This document shows, piece by piece, positions 33,699 through 41,068 of a DNA stretch of 58,033 nt. Source of the DNA: DATJSJ01 sp035504175 (GTDB taxonomy: Bacteria; Pseudomonadota; Alphaproteobacteria; Acetobacterales; Acetobacteraceae); NCBI GenBank assembly GCA_035504175.1, contig DATJSJ010000139.1, positions 1-58,033 on the forward strand, given 5' to 3'. Position numbers and translations under genes: made by a program. The stretch's first letter is position 1, and each line of letters opens with the position of its first letter. A model generated the notes under the pieces. It saw nothing but the letters and a program-made list of their open reading frames with translations. It did not search any database and was not told the DNA's origin.

Positions 33699-34462
33699 GC
33701 GAATCCCATGCCGGGAAGATGGGGCCGCTGATTCAGGCGGATCTCGACGGCGAGCTTGATCCGGCGCGCGCGGCGGAGCTGGCGGCGCATGTGCCGGGCT
33801 GCCCGGAATGCCTTCTTCTGCAGCAACGGCTCGCCGATCTCTCGCTGCGGCTGCGGGCGGAGGCGACCTATCACCGTGCGCCGGCACGGCTGCAAGCTGC
33901 CGTCGCGGCGCAGCTTGCCGCGTCGGGTTCGACGGCGCCGCTGCAAGCGCCGAACCCAACTACGGTCTGGCACCGCCGGCTGCGCTCCGCGGTGCCGTTC
34001 GGTGCCGGTTTCGCGCTGGCGGCGGCGCTCGCCTTCCTGCTGATCCTGCCGCGCGGTCCCGACATGGCGAGGCTGATCGTCGACGATCACCTGCGCGCCT
34101 TGCAGCCCGGCCACCTCACCGACGTCCTGTCGACCGATCAGCACACGGTCAAGCCGTGGTTCGACGGGCGGCTGGATTTCGCGCCGCCGGTGCGCGATTT
34201 CGCCCGGCAGGGATTTCCCCTGATCGGCGGCCGGCTCGATTATGTGGCGGGCCGGCCGGTCGCCGTCCTGATCTATGGCCGCGCCCGGCACGTGATCGAC
34301 GTGTTCGTCTGGCCGGGCAGCGCGCCGGAACGCTCCGGCAGCCGGCGCGGCTATAATTTCGTGCGCTGGAGCGAGGGCGGCATGGTCTTCTGGGCCGTCT
34401 CCGATCTGGAGATTGCCGGTCTGCGTGATTTCGTCCGGCTCTGGCAGACGCCCGGCGCGTAG
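33695..34462 (+). CDS. Anti-sigma factor with zinc-finger-like ZAS motif, single membrane helix
   Basis: A 255-residue membrane-spanning regulator. The N-terminal cytoplasmic domain has an HVPGCPEC (HxxxCxxC) anti-sigma zinc motif near residue 29; one transmembrane helix lies at about 98-115 (VPFGAGFALAAALAFLLIL); the periplasmic part (about 140 residues, with HTVKPWFDGRLDFAPPV and VWPGS) is the sensor side and resembles transmembrane transcriptional regulators of the RsiW/ChrR-neighbour type. ATGA overlap with the sigma gene. The signal is unknown; a copper protein in the same unit suggests redox or metal stress. Confidence 0.9.
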   Translation: MSESHAGKMGPLIQADLDGELDPARAAELAAHVPGCPECLLLQQRLADLSLRLRAEATYHRAPARLQAAVAAQLAASGSTAPLQAPNPTTVWHRRLRSAVPFGAGFALAAALAFLLILPRGPDMARLIVDDHLRALQPGHLTDVLSTDQHTVKPWFDGRLDFAPPVRDFARQGFPLIGGRLDYVAGRPVAVLIYGRARHVIDVFVWPGSAPERSGSRRGYNFVRWSEGGMVFWAVSDLEIAGLRDFVRLWQTPGA

Positions 34463-34485
34463 GCCAGGACGAGGCTGGGAACGCC

Positions 34486-34513
34486 GCCCGCGAGCGGCGC
34501 GCCGGTCGCGGGC
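34486..34513. terminator. Hairpin in the convergent gap between the anti-sigma and ClC genes
   Basis: GCCCGCGA (34486-34493) pairs perfectly with TCGCGGGC (34506-34513) across a 12-nt loop that contains the palindrome GGCGCGCC. It lies 24 bp after the anti-sigma stop. Without a T-tract it is only a candidate bidirectional terminator. Confidence 0.4.
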
Positions 34514-34574
34514 GAAACTCGGGTCCGGCTTCCCGGCGCGGCTCGCCCGCCGCGCCTCCCTCGGGCGCCCCGCG

Positions 34575-36452
34575 CTATTCGCCGGACAGTTCGCGCCGCC
34601 GGCGCTCCAACTCCTCGCTGTAGCGGCGCAGGGCGTATTGTTCGGTCAAGAGGCCGATCGGTCGGAGCGTCTCGGCGCTGTCCACCACCGCGAGCGCGTC
34701 GCTTTCCGCATTCTCGAACATGGCGATCGCCTCTTTGATCGTCATCTGCGGCAACAGCACCGTCTTGCGATAGTGCAGCAAGTCCGAGATCCGGCCGATC
34801 TCCTCGCCGGCGGCGTGCGCCTCGGCGACGAAGGCAATGCCGGCGTAGCGATCCTTCTCGTCCACGGTGACGACCCGGGTCAGCGCGCCGAGGGCGAATT
34901 CGCGGCGGAACGCGGCCATGGTCATGTCGGCGCGCACGGTGCGGAACTCGCGCCGCATCATCCGCCCGACCGTCAGGTTGCGCATCCAGCCGATATCGAC
35001 CGCGCTGCGGATCGCCTCGCCGCGCAGATGGAAGCGCCAGGTGGCGAAGGAGTAGCCGAAGGTCCGCCGCACGGTCAGCGCCGAGACCACCGCCGCGGCG
35101 AGCACCGCGACGGTCAGCGGCAGGCTGCCGGTCGTCTCCAGCGCGAGGAAGGTCATGGTCAGCGGCCCGCCGACCACGGCGACGGCGAGCCCACTCATGC
35201 CGACCAGCGTGGTCACCACCGGCGGCAGCGCCTGCGTGACCGTGACCAGCCCGAGCACACCGCCGAACAGCTTGCCGACCAGCGCCCCCAGGAACAGCGA
35301 GGCGAAGAACAGACCGCCGCGGAATCCTGAGCCGATCGAGACCGACGAGGCCGTCGCCTTGAGCAGGATCAGCAGTGCCACGTGCGGCAGCGCGTAGGGT
35401 GCGTTGAAGACGATTCGCACCGCGCCGTGGCCCGACGAGAGCACCTGTGGCGAGATCAGCGCCAACGTGCCGATGAACAGTCCGCCGACCGCCGGCCGCA
35501 GCCAGTTCGGCACCCCGCTGCGGCGAAAGATCTGTTCGGTCAGCGTGGCGCCGCGCATGATGGCGATGCCGGCCAGGGCGCAGATCATGCCGAGTGCCAG
35601 GATCGGGACGTAGTCGACCAGCTCGATCGAGAGCGGGGCGCGGATCGCGATCTCCTCGATGCCGCCGGTCAGCAGCCGCATCACGGACACGGCGCAGATC
35701 GCGGCGACCACGACCGGGGCGAGGGTCGCGAGCGTGTAGGTGCCGATGATCAGTTCGAAGCCGTAGAAGGCGCCGGTGAGCGGCGCGTTGAAGGCGGCGG
35801 CGATCGCCCCGGCGGCGCCGCAGCCGACCAGCAGGCGCAGATCGTTACGGCGGACCCGGAAGGCGCGGCCGAGCTTGGAGGCGAGTGCCGAGCCGATCTG
35901 GGTATAGCCGGCCTCCAGCCCGACCGAGGCGCCGGCGCCATTCGACATCATGGTCTGCGCCACCACCCAGAGACTGTCGCGCAGCGACATCTGCCCGCCA
36001 TAGAGGGCGTTGGCCTCGATCGGGTCGATGACGCGCTGGTTGAACCAGCGCACCGCGAAGATGCCGGCGGCGCCGAGCAGCAGGCCGCCGGTCGTGGGGA
36101 TCACCAGCGCCCGCCAGCGATCCACCTGCACCATGGACGAGAGGCGCTCGCCCGGCTGCATCGCATAGAGAATCTGATGCGCGATCTGCACCGAGGTGTT
36201 CATCGCGACGACGCTCAGTCCGGCGGCGATGCCGACCGCCGCGGCCAGTGCCACGAGCCAGATCTCGTCGGCCCGGACCAGCGCCCGCAGGGTCTGCGGC
36301 GCGTGCAGCACGATCGAGCCGAAGGCCCGTCGGGCGCGCTCGACGCGCGCGAAGGACCGGCGCGCGGCGATGCCGGCAGTGGCCAGGCCGTTGCTGCTCG
36401 GCAGGCTTGTCATCGCGTCTGTGCCCGGCAACAGAGACGGCGCCGGTGCCAA
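34575..36452 (-). CDS. ClC-family anion channel/antiporter with C-terminal CBS domains
   Basis: A 625-residue membrane protein with about ten hydrophobic segments of the ClC fold (residues about 60-450) followed by two CBS-like repeats (about 475-620: VGRMMRREFRTVRADMT; TVLLPQMTIKEAIAMFENAESDALAVVD). A gating-glutamate candidate is kept in SVGLEAGYTQIG (canonical GREGP), but the other anion-binding signatures differ: DPIEANA stands where GSGIP is expected, and GLFFASLF replaces GIFAPSLF. The transported ion and coupling are therefore uncertain. Two in-frame ATGs (36452 and 36413) are possible and neither has a good Shine-Dalgarno. Confidence 0.88.
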   Translation of the reverse strand: MAPAPSLLPGTDAMTSLPSSNGLATAGIAARRSFARVERARRAFGSIVLHAPQTLRALVRADEIWLVALAAAVGIAAGLSVVAMNTSVQIAHQILYAMQPGERLSSMVQVDRWRALVIPTTGGLLLGAAGIFAVRWFNQRVIDPIEANALYGGQMSLRDSLWVVAQTMMSNGAGASVGLEAGYTQIGSALASKLGRAFRVRRNDLRLLVGCGAAGAIAAAFNAPLTGAFYGFELIIGTYTLATLAPVVVAAICAVSVMRLLTGGIEEIAIRAPLSIELVDYVPILALGMICALAGIAIMRGATLTEQIFRRSGVPNWLRPAVGGLFIGTLALISPQVLSSGHGAVRIVFNAPYALPHVALLILLKATASSVSIGSGFRGGLFFASLFLGALVGKLFGGVLGLVTVTQALPPVVTTLVGMSGLAVAVVGGPLTMTFLALETTGSLPLTVAVLAAAVVSALTVRRTFGYSFATWRFHLRGEAIRSAVDIGWMRNLTVGRMMRREFRTVRADMTMAAFRREFALGALTRVVTVDEKDRYAGIAFVAEAHAAGEEIGRISDLLHYRKTVLLPQMTIKEAIAMFENAESDALAVVDSAETLRPIGLLTEQYALRRYSEELERRRRELSGE

Positions 36453-36677
36453 GACACCCGCGCTTCACTGTCATTCATGGGGCCGCCCGGGCGGATGCGC
36501 AATCGCGCTGCGGCGCGGCAGGTATTGTTTCATGCCGCCGGATGGCTGGACTGCAACGAAACCACTCTGTCCCCCTGGTCGACGCCCGGTACCACCATAT
36601 TTGCGGCGACGGTCGCGGTCCGGATCGCCCGGGTGTCGGCTTCGCGTGCGCCGGGCGCGGGCAGCGACGCTGTCACC

Positions 36678-37862
36678 ATGAGCCATGCATGCTGGAGGAG
36701 CAGGGCGGAATTGCGTCATTATCGCGGCGTGCTGCCGCCGCTCCCCTTCCGCGTGTTGGCCAATCCGCGCGCCGGCATCCCGGCGCTGGCCGTGTTGCCG
36801 CCAGGCGGCTTCCGCCGTGCCCGCGCGGAGATCGCCGCCTGGCCCGGCTACGCGGCAACGCCGCTGCGCGAGCTGCCGCACCTCGCGGACCGGCTCGGCA
36901 TCGGCGCGCTGCGGCTGAAGGACGAGACGGCGCGGTTCGGACTTGGCACGGCGAAGGCGCTCGGTGCCTGCCATGCGGTGGCGGAGGCGCTGCGCACGGC
37001 GCTCGCCCGCGCTGGCGTCGCCGCCGCCGCCAGCGCGGAGGAATTGGCCTCCGGCCGGCATGCGGCGGCACTTCGGGCGATCACGCTCTGCTGCGCCAGC
37101 GCTGGCAATCACGGCCGTGCCGTCGCCTGGGTAGCGCGGCGCTTCGGCGTCGCCTGCACCGTGTTCGTTCCGGACGGGATCGCGCCCGTCGCCGCCGCCG
37201 CAATCGCCGCCCAGGGTGCGGCGCTGCAGCGAATCTCCGGCAGCTATGACGAGGCAACGCACGCGGCGGCGGAGGCGGCGCGTCGCCCGGGTTGGCTGCT
37301 CGTGCCGGACTCGTCCTGGCCGGGCATGACCGAACCGCCCCGGGCGGTGATGCAGGGCGCGCGAGTGATGGCGGCAGAGGCGGCCGAGCAATGGACCGGC
37401 GCACCGCCGACGCACGTGTTTGTCCAGGCCGGGGTGGGCGGAATCGCCGCCGCAGTCTCGGTGCAGCTCCGCGCCGCGTGGAATCCGGCGCCGGCGCTGG
37501 TGGTGGTCGAGCCGGAGGGGGCTGCCTGCCTGCTGGCCAGCGCCGAGGCCGGCGAATTGACCGCGTTGCCCGGACCATTCGACACCGGGATGGGCCCGCT
37601 CGCCTGTGGCACGCCGAGCCTGCTCGCCTGGCAGGAGCTGGACCGCGCCTCCGCCTTCTTCATCGCGCTGCCCGACGCCGCCGCCGCGGCGGCCGTCGAG
37701 ATGCTGGCGGCGGAGGCGATCGCCACCCGCCTCGCCGGGGCGGCCGGCCTGGCCGGGCTATTGCTTGCTGCCGGCGATCCGGCGGCGCGCGAGACGCTCG
37801 GATTGAATGTGACGAGCCGGGTGCTCGGGTTCGTGACCGAAGGGCCGCCGGGCGGCGGCTGA
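36678..37862 (+). CDS. Diaminopropionate ammonia-lyase-like PLP enzyme
   Basis: A fold-type II PLP enzyme of 394 residues. LRLKDETARFGLGTAKALGA near residue 75-90 carries the PLP Lys (consensus RFGLNAFKALG of DpaL), CCASAGNHGRAVAWVA binds the cofactor phosphate, and QAGVGGIAAAVS is the glycine loop. DpaL splits 2,3-diaminopropionate into pyruvate and ammonia; D-serine may also be used. Related threonine dehydratase-like functions cannot be excluded. I use the ATG at 36678; the frame is open far upstream but that part is a shadow of the ClC gene. It is divergent from ClC and 6 bp from the end of a small minus-strand gene. Confidence 0.78.
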   Translation: MSHACWRSRAELRHYRGVLPPLPFRVLANPRAGIPALAVLPPGGFRRARAEIAAWPGYAATPLRELPHLADRLGIGALRLKDETARFGLGTAKALGACHAVAEALRTALARAGVAAAASAEELASGRHAAALRAITLCCASAGNHGRAVAWVARRFGVACTVFVPDGIAPVAAAAIAAQGAALQRISGSYDEATHAAAEAARRPGWLLVPDSSWPGMTEPPRAVMQGARVMAAEAAEQWTGAPPTHVFVQAGVGGIAAAVSVQLRAAWNPAPALVVVEPEGAACLLASAEAGELTALPGPFDTGMGPLACGTPSLLAWQELDRASAFFIALPDAAAAAAVEMLAAEAIATRLAGAAGLAGLLLAAGDPAARETLGLNVTSRVLGFVTEGPPGGG

Positions 37863-37868
37863 TGCGAC

Positions 37869-38072
37869 TCAGAAATTGGGCAAATGGGCCGCCGGCGGCG
37901 GAGAAGCCGCCGCCGGCGCCATATGCCGATCAAAACCGCCGGATAGCCACGCGGCGAGGAAGGCACCGGCCAGAAGGCAGATCAGGGGCAGCGGGCGGCG
38001 TGTCTCCTCGCCCTCGGTCTGAGGCGCGCTGAAATCGGCACCATGCCTGCAATGAAGCCTGAGATCGTCCAC
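37869..38072 (-). CDS. Small single-pass membrane protein (67 residues)
   Basis: A GTG-initiated ORF, with GGAGAG about 7 nt upstream, coding for a polar N-terminus of about 27 residues, one hydrophobic segment (PLPLICLLAGAFLAAWL) and a Pro/Ala-rich tail. No family is recognised. It fills the space between the DpaL-like gene and the larC promoter region, and its start is 81 bp from a perfect CRP-type palindrome, so it could be co-regulated with lar. It may also be a chance ORF. Confidence 0.45.
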   Translation of the reverse strand: MDDLRLHCRHGADFSAPQTEGEETRRPLPLICLLAGAFLAAWLSGGFDRHMAPAAASPPPAAHLPNF

Positions 38073-38093
38073 GACACGCTCTCCGCTGCACCG

Positions 38094-38122
38094 TTGGCCA
38101 TCGCTTGGCCTCTGCCTTGGCC
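38094..38122. repeat. Three phased TTGGCC repeats
   Basis: TTGGCC occurs at 38094, 38105 and 38117, with start-to-start spacing of 11 and 12 bp, about one helical turn, between the small membrane protein gene and the CRP-type palindrome. Such an iterated site could bind a regulator on one face of the DNA. It may also be chance in GC-rich DNA. Confidence 0.35.
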
Positions 38123-38152
38123 ACGCGCATCATGCGGCCGCGGCCGCGGCAG

Positions 38153-38174
38153 CGCTGTGAGGGCGGTCACAGCG
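38153..38174. promoter_or_regulatory. Perfect CRP/FNR-family type palindrome (TGTGA-N6-TCACA)
   Basis: CGCTGTGA-gggcgg-TCACAGCG is a perfect 8-bp inverted repeat whose core TGTGA-N6-TCACA equals the CRP consensus half-sites at the correct spacing, giving a 22-bp site. It lies 180 bp upstream of larC and 81 bp upstream of the divergent small membrane protein gene. A Crp/Fnr-family regulator is the natural candidate. Confidence 0.65.
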
Positions 38175-38353
38175 TCGGCGGTCTCCCGGTCTCGCCCGGT
38201 CGTGACGGAACCCGCGGCCGGCGCGCGCGTGATGCGGCGGCGCTGTGCTTCTCCCGTCGCGACCTGGCTCACGCCGGCACGGCCATGGGACGGCCGGCGC
38301 GGGCCGCGCGGTCCGCTCGCCCTAGCATCGTTCCGCCCGGAGGGTCCGGCTGC

Positions 38354-39559
38354 ATGCGGCACATCCATCTCGACCCGCTGGGCGGCATTGCCGGCGACAT
38401 GTTCATCGCCGCACTGCTCGACGCTTTTCCAGAGCACGAGGGAGCCACTCTGGAGGCCGCCGCGGCGCTGGCCGGCGCGCCGTGCCATGTGCTGCGTCAG
38501 CGCGAGGAGACGCTGACCGGGCTCCGCTTCGGGCTCCAAGAGGAGCCCGGGGCGCTCGGCCACGGTCACCCCCACACGGCCTGGCGCGACATTCGCGCCC
38601 GCATCGCTGCCTGCGCCTTGCCCGAACCGGTGAAGCTGCACGCGGTCGGGATTTTCGGCCTGCTGGCCGAGGCCGAGGCGCGCGTGCACGGGGTGGAGCC
38701 GGAGGCGGTGACGTTTCACGAGATCGGGGCGGCGGACTCGGTCGCCGACATCGTCGGCGCCGCCTGGCTGATCGCGGCGCTCGAGCCGGCACGCTGGAGC
38801 ACGGCGCCGCTGCCGCTGGGCAGCGGACGTGTCGCCACCGCCCACGGCATCATGCCGGTGCCGACCCCGGCCACGGCCCGATTGCTGCAGGGCCTGCCCG
38901 TGTTCGATGACGGCATCGCCGGCGAGCGCGTCACCCCGACCGGCGCGGCGATCATCCGCCACCTCGTCACGGACGCCCTGCCGGCGCCGCGCGCCGGGCG
39001 GATCGTCGCGAGCGGCACCGGATTCGGCACGCGCCGTCTGCCTGGGATCGCGAACTGCCTGCGTGCGCTGGTGCTCGACACGACGGCGTCCGATACCGCC
39101 GTCGGCCATCGCGAGCTGGCGGTGATCGGCTTCGAAGTGGACGATCAGAGCCCAGAGGATCTGGCAGCCGGGCTGGAGCGTCTGCGTGCGATAACCGGTG
39201 TGCATGACGTGCTGCAGATGCCGGCCTATGGCAAAAAGGGCCGGCTGGCAGTGCACGTGCAATTGCTGGCCCAGCCTGCTTCGATCGCCGCGGTCACGGA
39301 GGCTTGCTTCCGTGAGACCACGACAATCGGCCTGCGCCTGCATACCGTGAGCGGTGTCACGCTGCCGCGCCGCGCGACCGAGGTCTGGGTGCATGGCCGC
39401 GCCGTGCGGGTCAAGCAGGTGCGACGGCCGGGTGGCGTGACCTGCAAGGCCGAGGCAGACGACCTCGGCGACGCCGCCGGCCAGGCCGAGCGGGCGCGGT
39501 TGCGGCGGGCGGTGGAACATGCCCTCGATCAGGGTGACGAGGCGGGGGAATGGGATTGA
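38354..39559 (+). CDS. larC: Nickel-pincer cofactor nickel chelatase LarC
   Basis: Inserts nickel into pyridinium-3,5-bisthiocarboxylic acid mononucleotide, the final step of NPN cofactor synthesis for lactate racemase-type enzymes. The 401-residue protein starts HLDPLGGIAGDMFIAALLD, typical of LarC, has a His-rich patch (GHGHPHTAW, about residue 71-79), VTFHEIGAADSVADI near 118 and a C-terminal domain with EVWVHGRAVRVKQ. The protein is one continuous frame, unlike Lactobacillus plantarum, where a programmed frameshift joins LarC1 and LarC2. The ATG at 38354 is the first residue matching the family; the upstream frame is a shadow. larE starts right after its stop. Confidence 0.92.
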   Translation: MRHIHLDPLGGIAGDMFIAALLDAFPEHEGATLEAAAALAGAPCHVLRQREETLTGLRFGLQEEPGALGHGHPHTAWRDIRARIAACALPEPVKLHAVGIFGLLAEAEARVHGVEPEAVTFHEIGAADSVADIVGAAWLIAALEPARWSTAPLPLGSGRVATAHGIMPVPTPATARLLQGLPVFDDGIAGERVTPTGAAIIRHLVTDALPAPRAGRIVASGTGFGTRRLPGIANCLRALVLDTTASDTAVGHRELAVIGFEVDDQSPEDLAAGLERLRAITGVHDVLQMPAYGKKGRLAVHVQLLAQPASIAAVTEACFRETTTIGLRLHTVSGVTLPRRATEVWVHGRAVRVKQVRRPGGVTCKAEADDLGDAAGQAERARLRRAVEHALDQGDEAGEWD

Positions 39560-39561
39560 GC

Positions 39562-40380
39562 ATGGGCGATGATCCGACCCCACGCCTCGAGGCGGTGCTG
39601 CGTGGCATGCGGCGGGTGGCGGTCGCGGTAAGCGGCGGCGTCGACAGCCTGACGCTTGCGGCCGTCGCGCGTGGCGTTCTGGGTGATGCGGCGCGGATGT
39701 ATCACGCCGTCTCGCCGGCGGTGCCGCCGGAGGCGACCGCCCGCACCCGGGCGTTGGCCGCGGCCCAGGGCTGGATGCTGGACGTGTTCGATGCCGGCGA
39801 GTTCGGCGACCCGGCGTACCGGCGCAATCCGGTGGATCGCTGCTTCTTCTGCAAGACCCATCTCTATGCCGCGATCGCGGCGCGCGCGACGGCACCGATC
39901 GTCTCCGGCACCAATCTCGACGATCTCGGCGAATATCGCCCGGGCCTCGGCGCGGCCCGCGATCACGGGGTGCGACATCCCTTCGTCGAGGCCGGCATTG
40001 ACAAAAACGGCGTCCGCGCCATTGCCGCACGGCTCGATCTCGGGGAGATCGCCGCGCTGCCTGCCGCGCCCTGCCTGTCCAGCCGGATCGAGACTGGCAT
40101 CGCAATCGAACCTCCGGTGCTGGCGGCGGTGCATCGGGTCGAGACGCTGCTGACGGCGGAGCTGCGGCCGCGCACCGTGCGCTGTCGCGTGCGCGGCAAC
40201 GGCGTTGTGGTCGAGCTGGATGCGGCGACACTGGCCGGGCTCGGCGACGAGCGACGCGCCGGTCTCGGAGCGCAGCTTGCGCCGCTGCTGCATGAAGCGG
40301 GCCTGCCGCACCCGGTGAGTTTCGCAGCCTATCGCAGCGGCAGCGCATTCCTGCGGCGGCTGGTGCCGGGCCGGGCGTGA
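39562..40380 (+). CDS. larE: Pyridinium-3,5-biscarboxylate mononucleotide sulfurtransferase LarE
   Basis: PP-loop ATP pyrophosphatase (272 residues) that adenylates the biscarboxylic mononucleotide and inserts sulfur. The P-loop is VAVSGGVDSLTLA near residue 23. Three cysteines are placed as in the iron-sulfur type of LarE: CFFC in NPVDRCFFCKTHLY (near residue 96) and Cys in AAPCLSSRIETG (near 170). The single-Cys type, as in L. plantarum, sacrifices its own cysteine sulfur; the three-Cys type holds a [4Fe-4S] cluster and can turn over. The latter is predicted here. An ATG at 39550 overlapping larC is an alternative start; I use 39562, just after the larC stop. Confidence 0.93.
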   Translation: MGDDPTPRLEAVLRGMRRVAVAVSGGVDSLTLAAVARGVLGDAARMYHAVSPAVPPEATARTRALAAAQGWMLDVFDAGEFGDPAYRRNPVDRCFFCKTHLYAAIAARATAPIVSGTNLDDLGEYRPGLGAARDHGVRHPFVEAGIDKNGVRAIAARLDLGEIAALPAAPCLSSRIETGIAIEPPVLAAVHRVETLLTAELRPRTVRCRVRGNGVVVELDAATLAGLGDERRAGLGAQLAPLLHEAGLPHPVSFAAYRSGSAFLRRLVPGRA

Positions 40381-40399
40381 TCGCGGGCGCGAGACGCAG

Positions 40400-41053
40400 A
40401 TGACCGACGGGGATTTCGTCCTCGATTATCAGCGTGCCGAGCGGCTGGGCTTCGGCGAGGCAGTGTACGCGGCCGGCAAGACCCCGGCGCAAATCGCGGC
40501 CATTCTGGACCAGGCGGCGGCGCGGGACGCGACGCTGCTGCTGACACGACTGGATGCGGCGCGACATGCAGCATTGCCCGCGGCGCAGCGGGCACATCTG
40601 GATTACGATCCGCTGTCCTGCACCGCGTTCTGGGGTACGCCGGCGACGCTCGGCGGGCCGACGCAGGTGGCGGTGATCTGCGCCGGCACGTCCGATCTGC
40701 CGGTGGCGCGCGAGGCGCTGCGCACGCTGCGCTTCTCCGGTGTGCCGGCGATCGAGGCGGCGGATATCGGCGTCGCCGGACTATGGCGGCTGATGGCGCG
40801 TATCGAGGAATTGCGGCCGATGCGCGTGGTGATCGTCGCGGCCGGCATGGATGCGGCGTTGCCGAGCGTCGTGGCGGGGCTGCTGCCGGGCTGCGTGATC
40901 GCGGTGCCGACCTCGGTCGGCTACGGCGTCGCGGCCGGCGGCCATGCTGCGCTGCATGCCATCCTGGCAAGCTGCGCGCCGGGAATCGTGACGGTGAACA
41001 TCGATAATGGCTATGGCGCGGCTTGCGCGGCGCTCAGGGTGCTGCGGGCCTGA
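40400..41053 (+). CDS. larB: Pyridinium-3,5-biscarboxylic acid mononucleotide synthase LarB
   Basis: First enzyme of nickel-pincer nucleotide synthesis: carboxylates and hydrolyses nicotinic acid adenine dinucleotide. The 217-residue protein is PurE-like in its C-terminal half: VAVICAGTSDLPVAREA, GVAGLWRLM, VIVAAGMDAALPSVVAGL and AVPTSVGYGVAAGGHAALHA are classic LarB segments; the short N-terminal region (RLGFGEAVYAAGKTP) is also conserved. It follows larE by 19 bp and precedes an aldo/keto reductase by 15 bp, so larCEB and that gene are probably one operon. No larA lies in the window. Confidence 0.95.
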   Translation: MTDGDFVLDYQRAERLGFGEAVYAAGKTPAQIAAILDQAAARDATLLLTRLDAARHAALPAAQRAHLDYDPLSCTAFWGTPATLGGPTQVAVICAGTSDLPVAREALRTLRFSGVPAIEAADIGVAGLWRLMARIEELRPMRVVIVAAGMDAALPSVVAGLLPGCVIAVPTSVGYGVAAGGHAALHAILASCAPGIVTVNIDNGYGAACAALRVLRA

Positions 41054-41068
41054 AGGAGGAAGACGCCG

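Noticed and set aside
35382..36677. Upstream extension of the DpaL-like gene by more than 400 codons
   Set aside because: It lies entirely over the ClC gene in antisense and has no homology-like features; PLP-lyase features begin after 36678.
38354..39559. Programmed frameshift in larC as in Lactobacillus plantarum
   Set aside because: The reading frame here is continuous through both halves of LarC.
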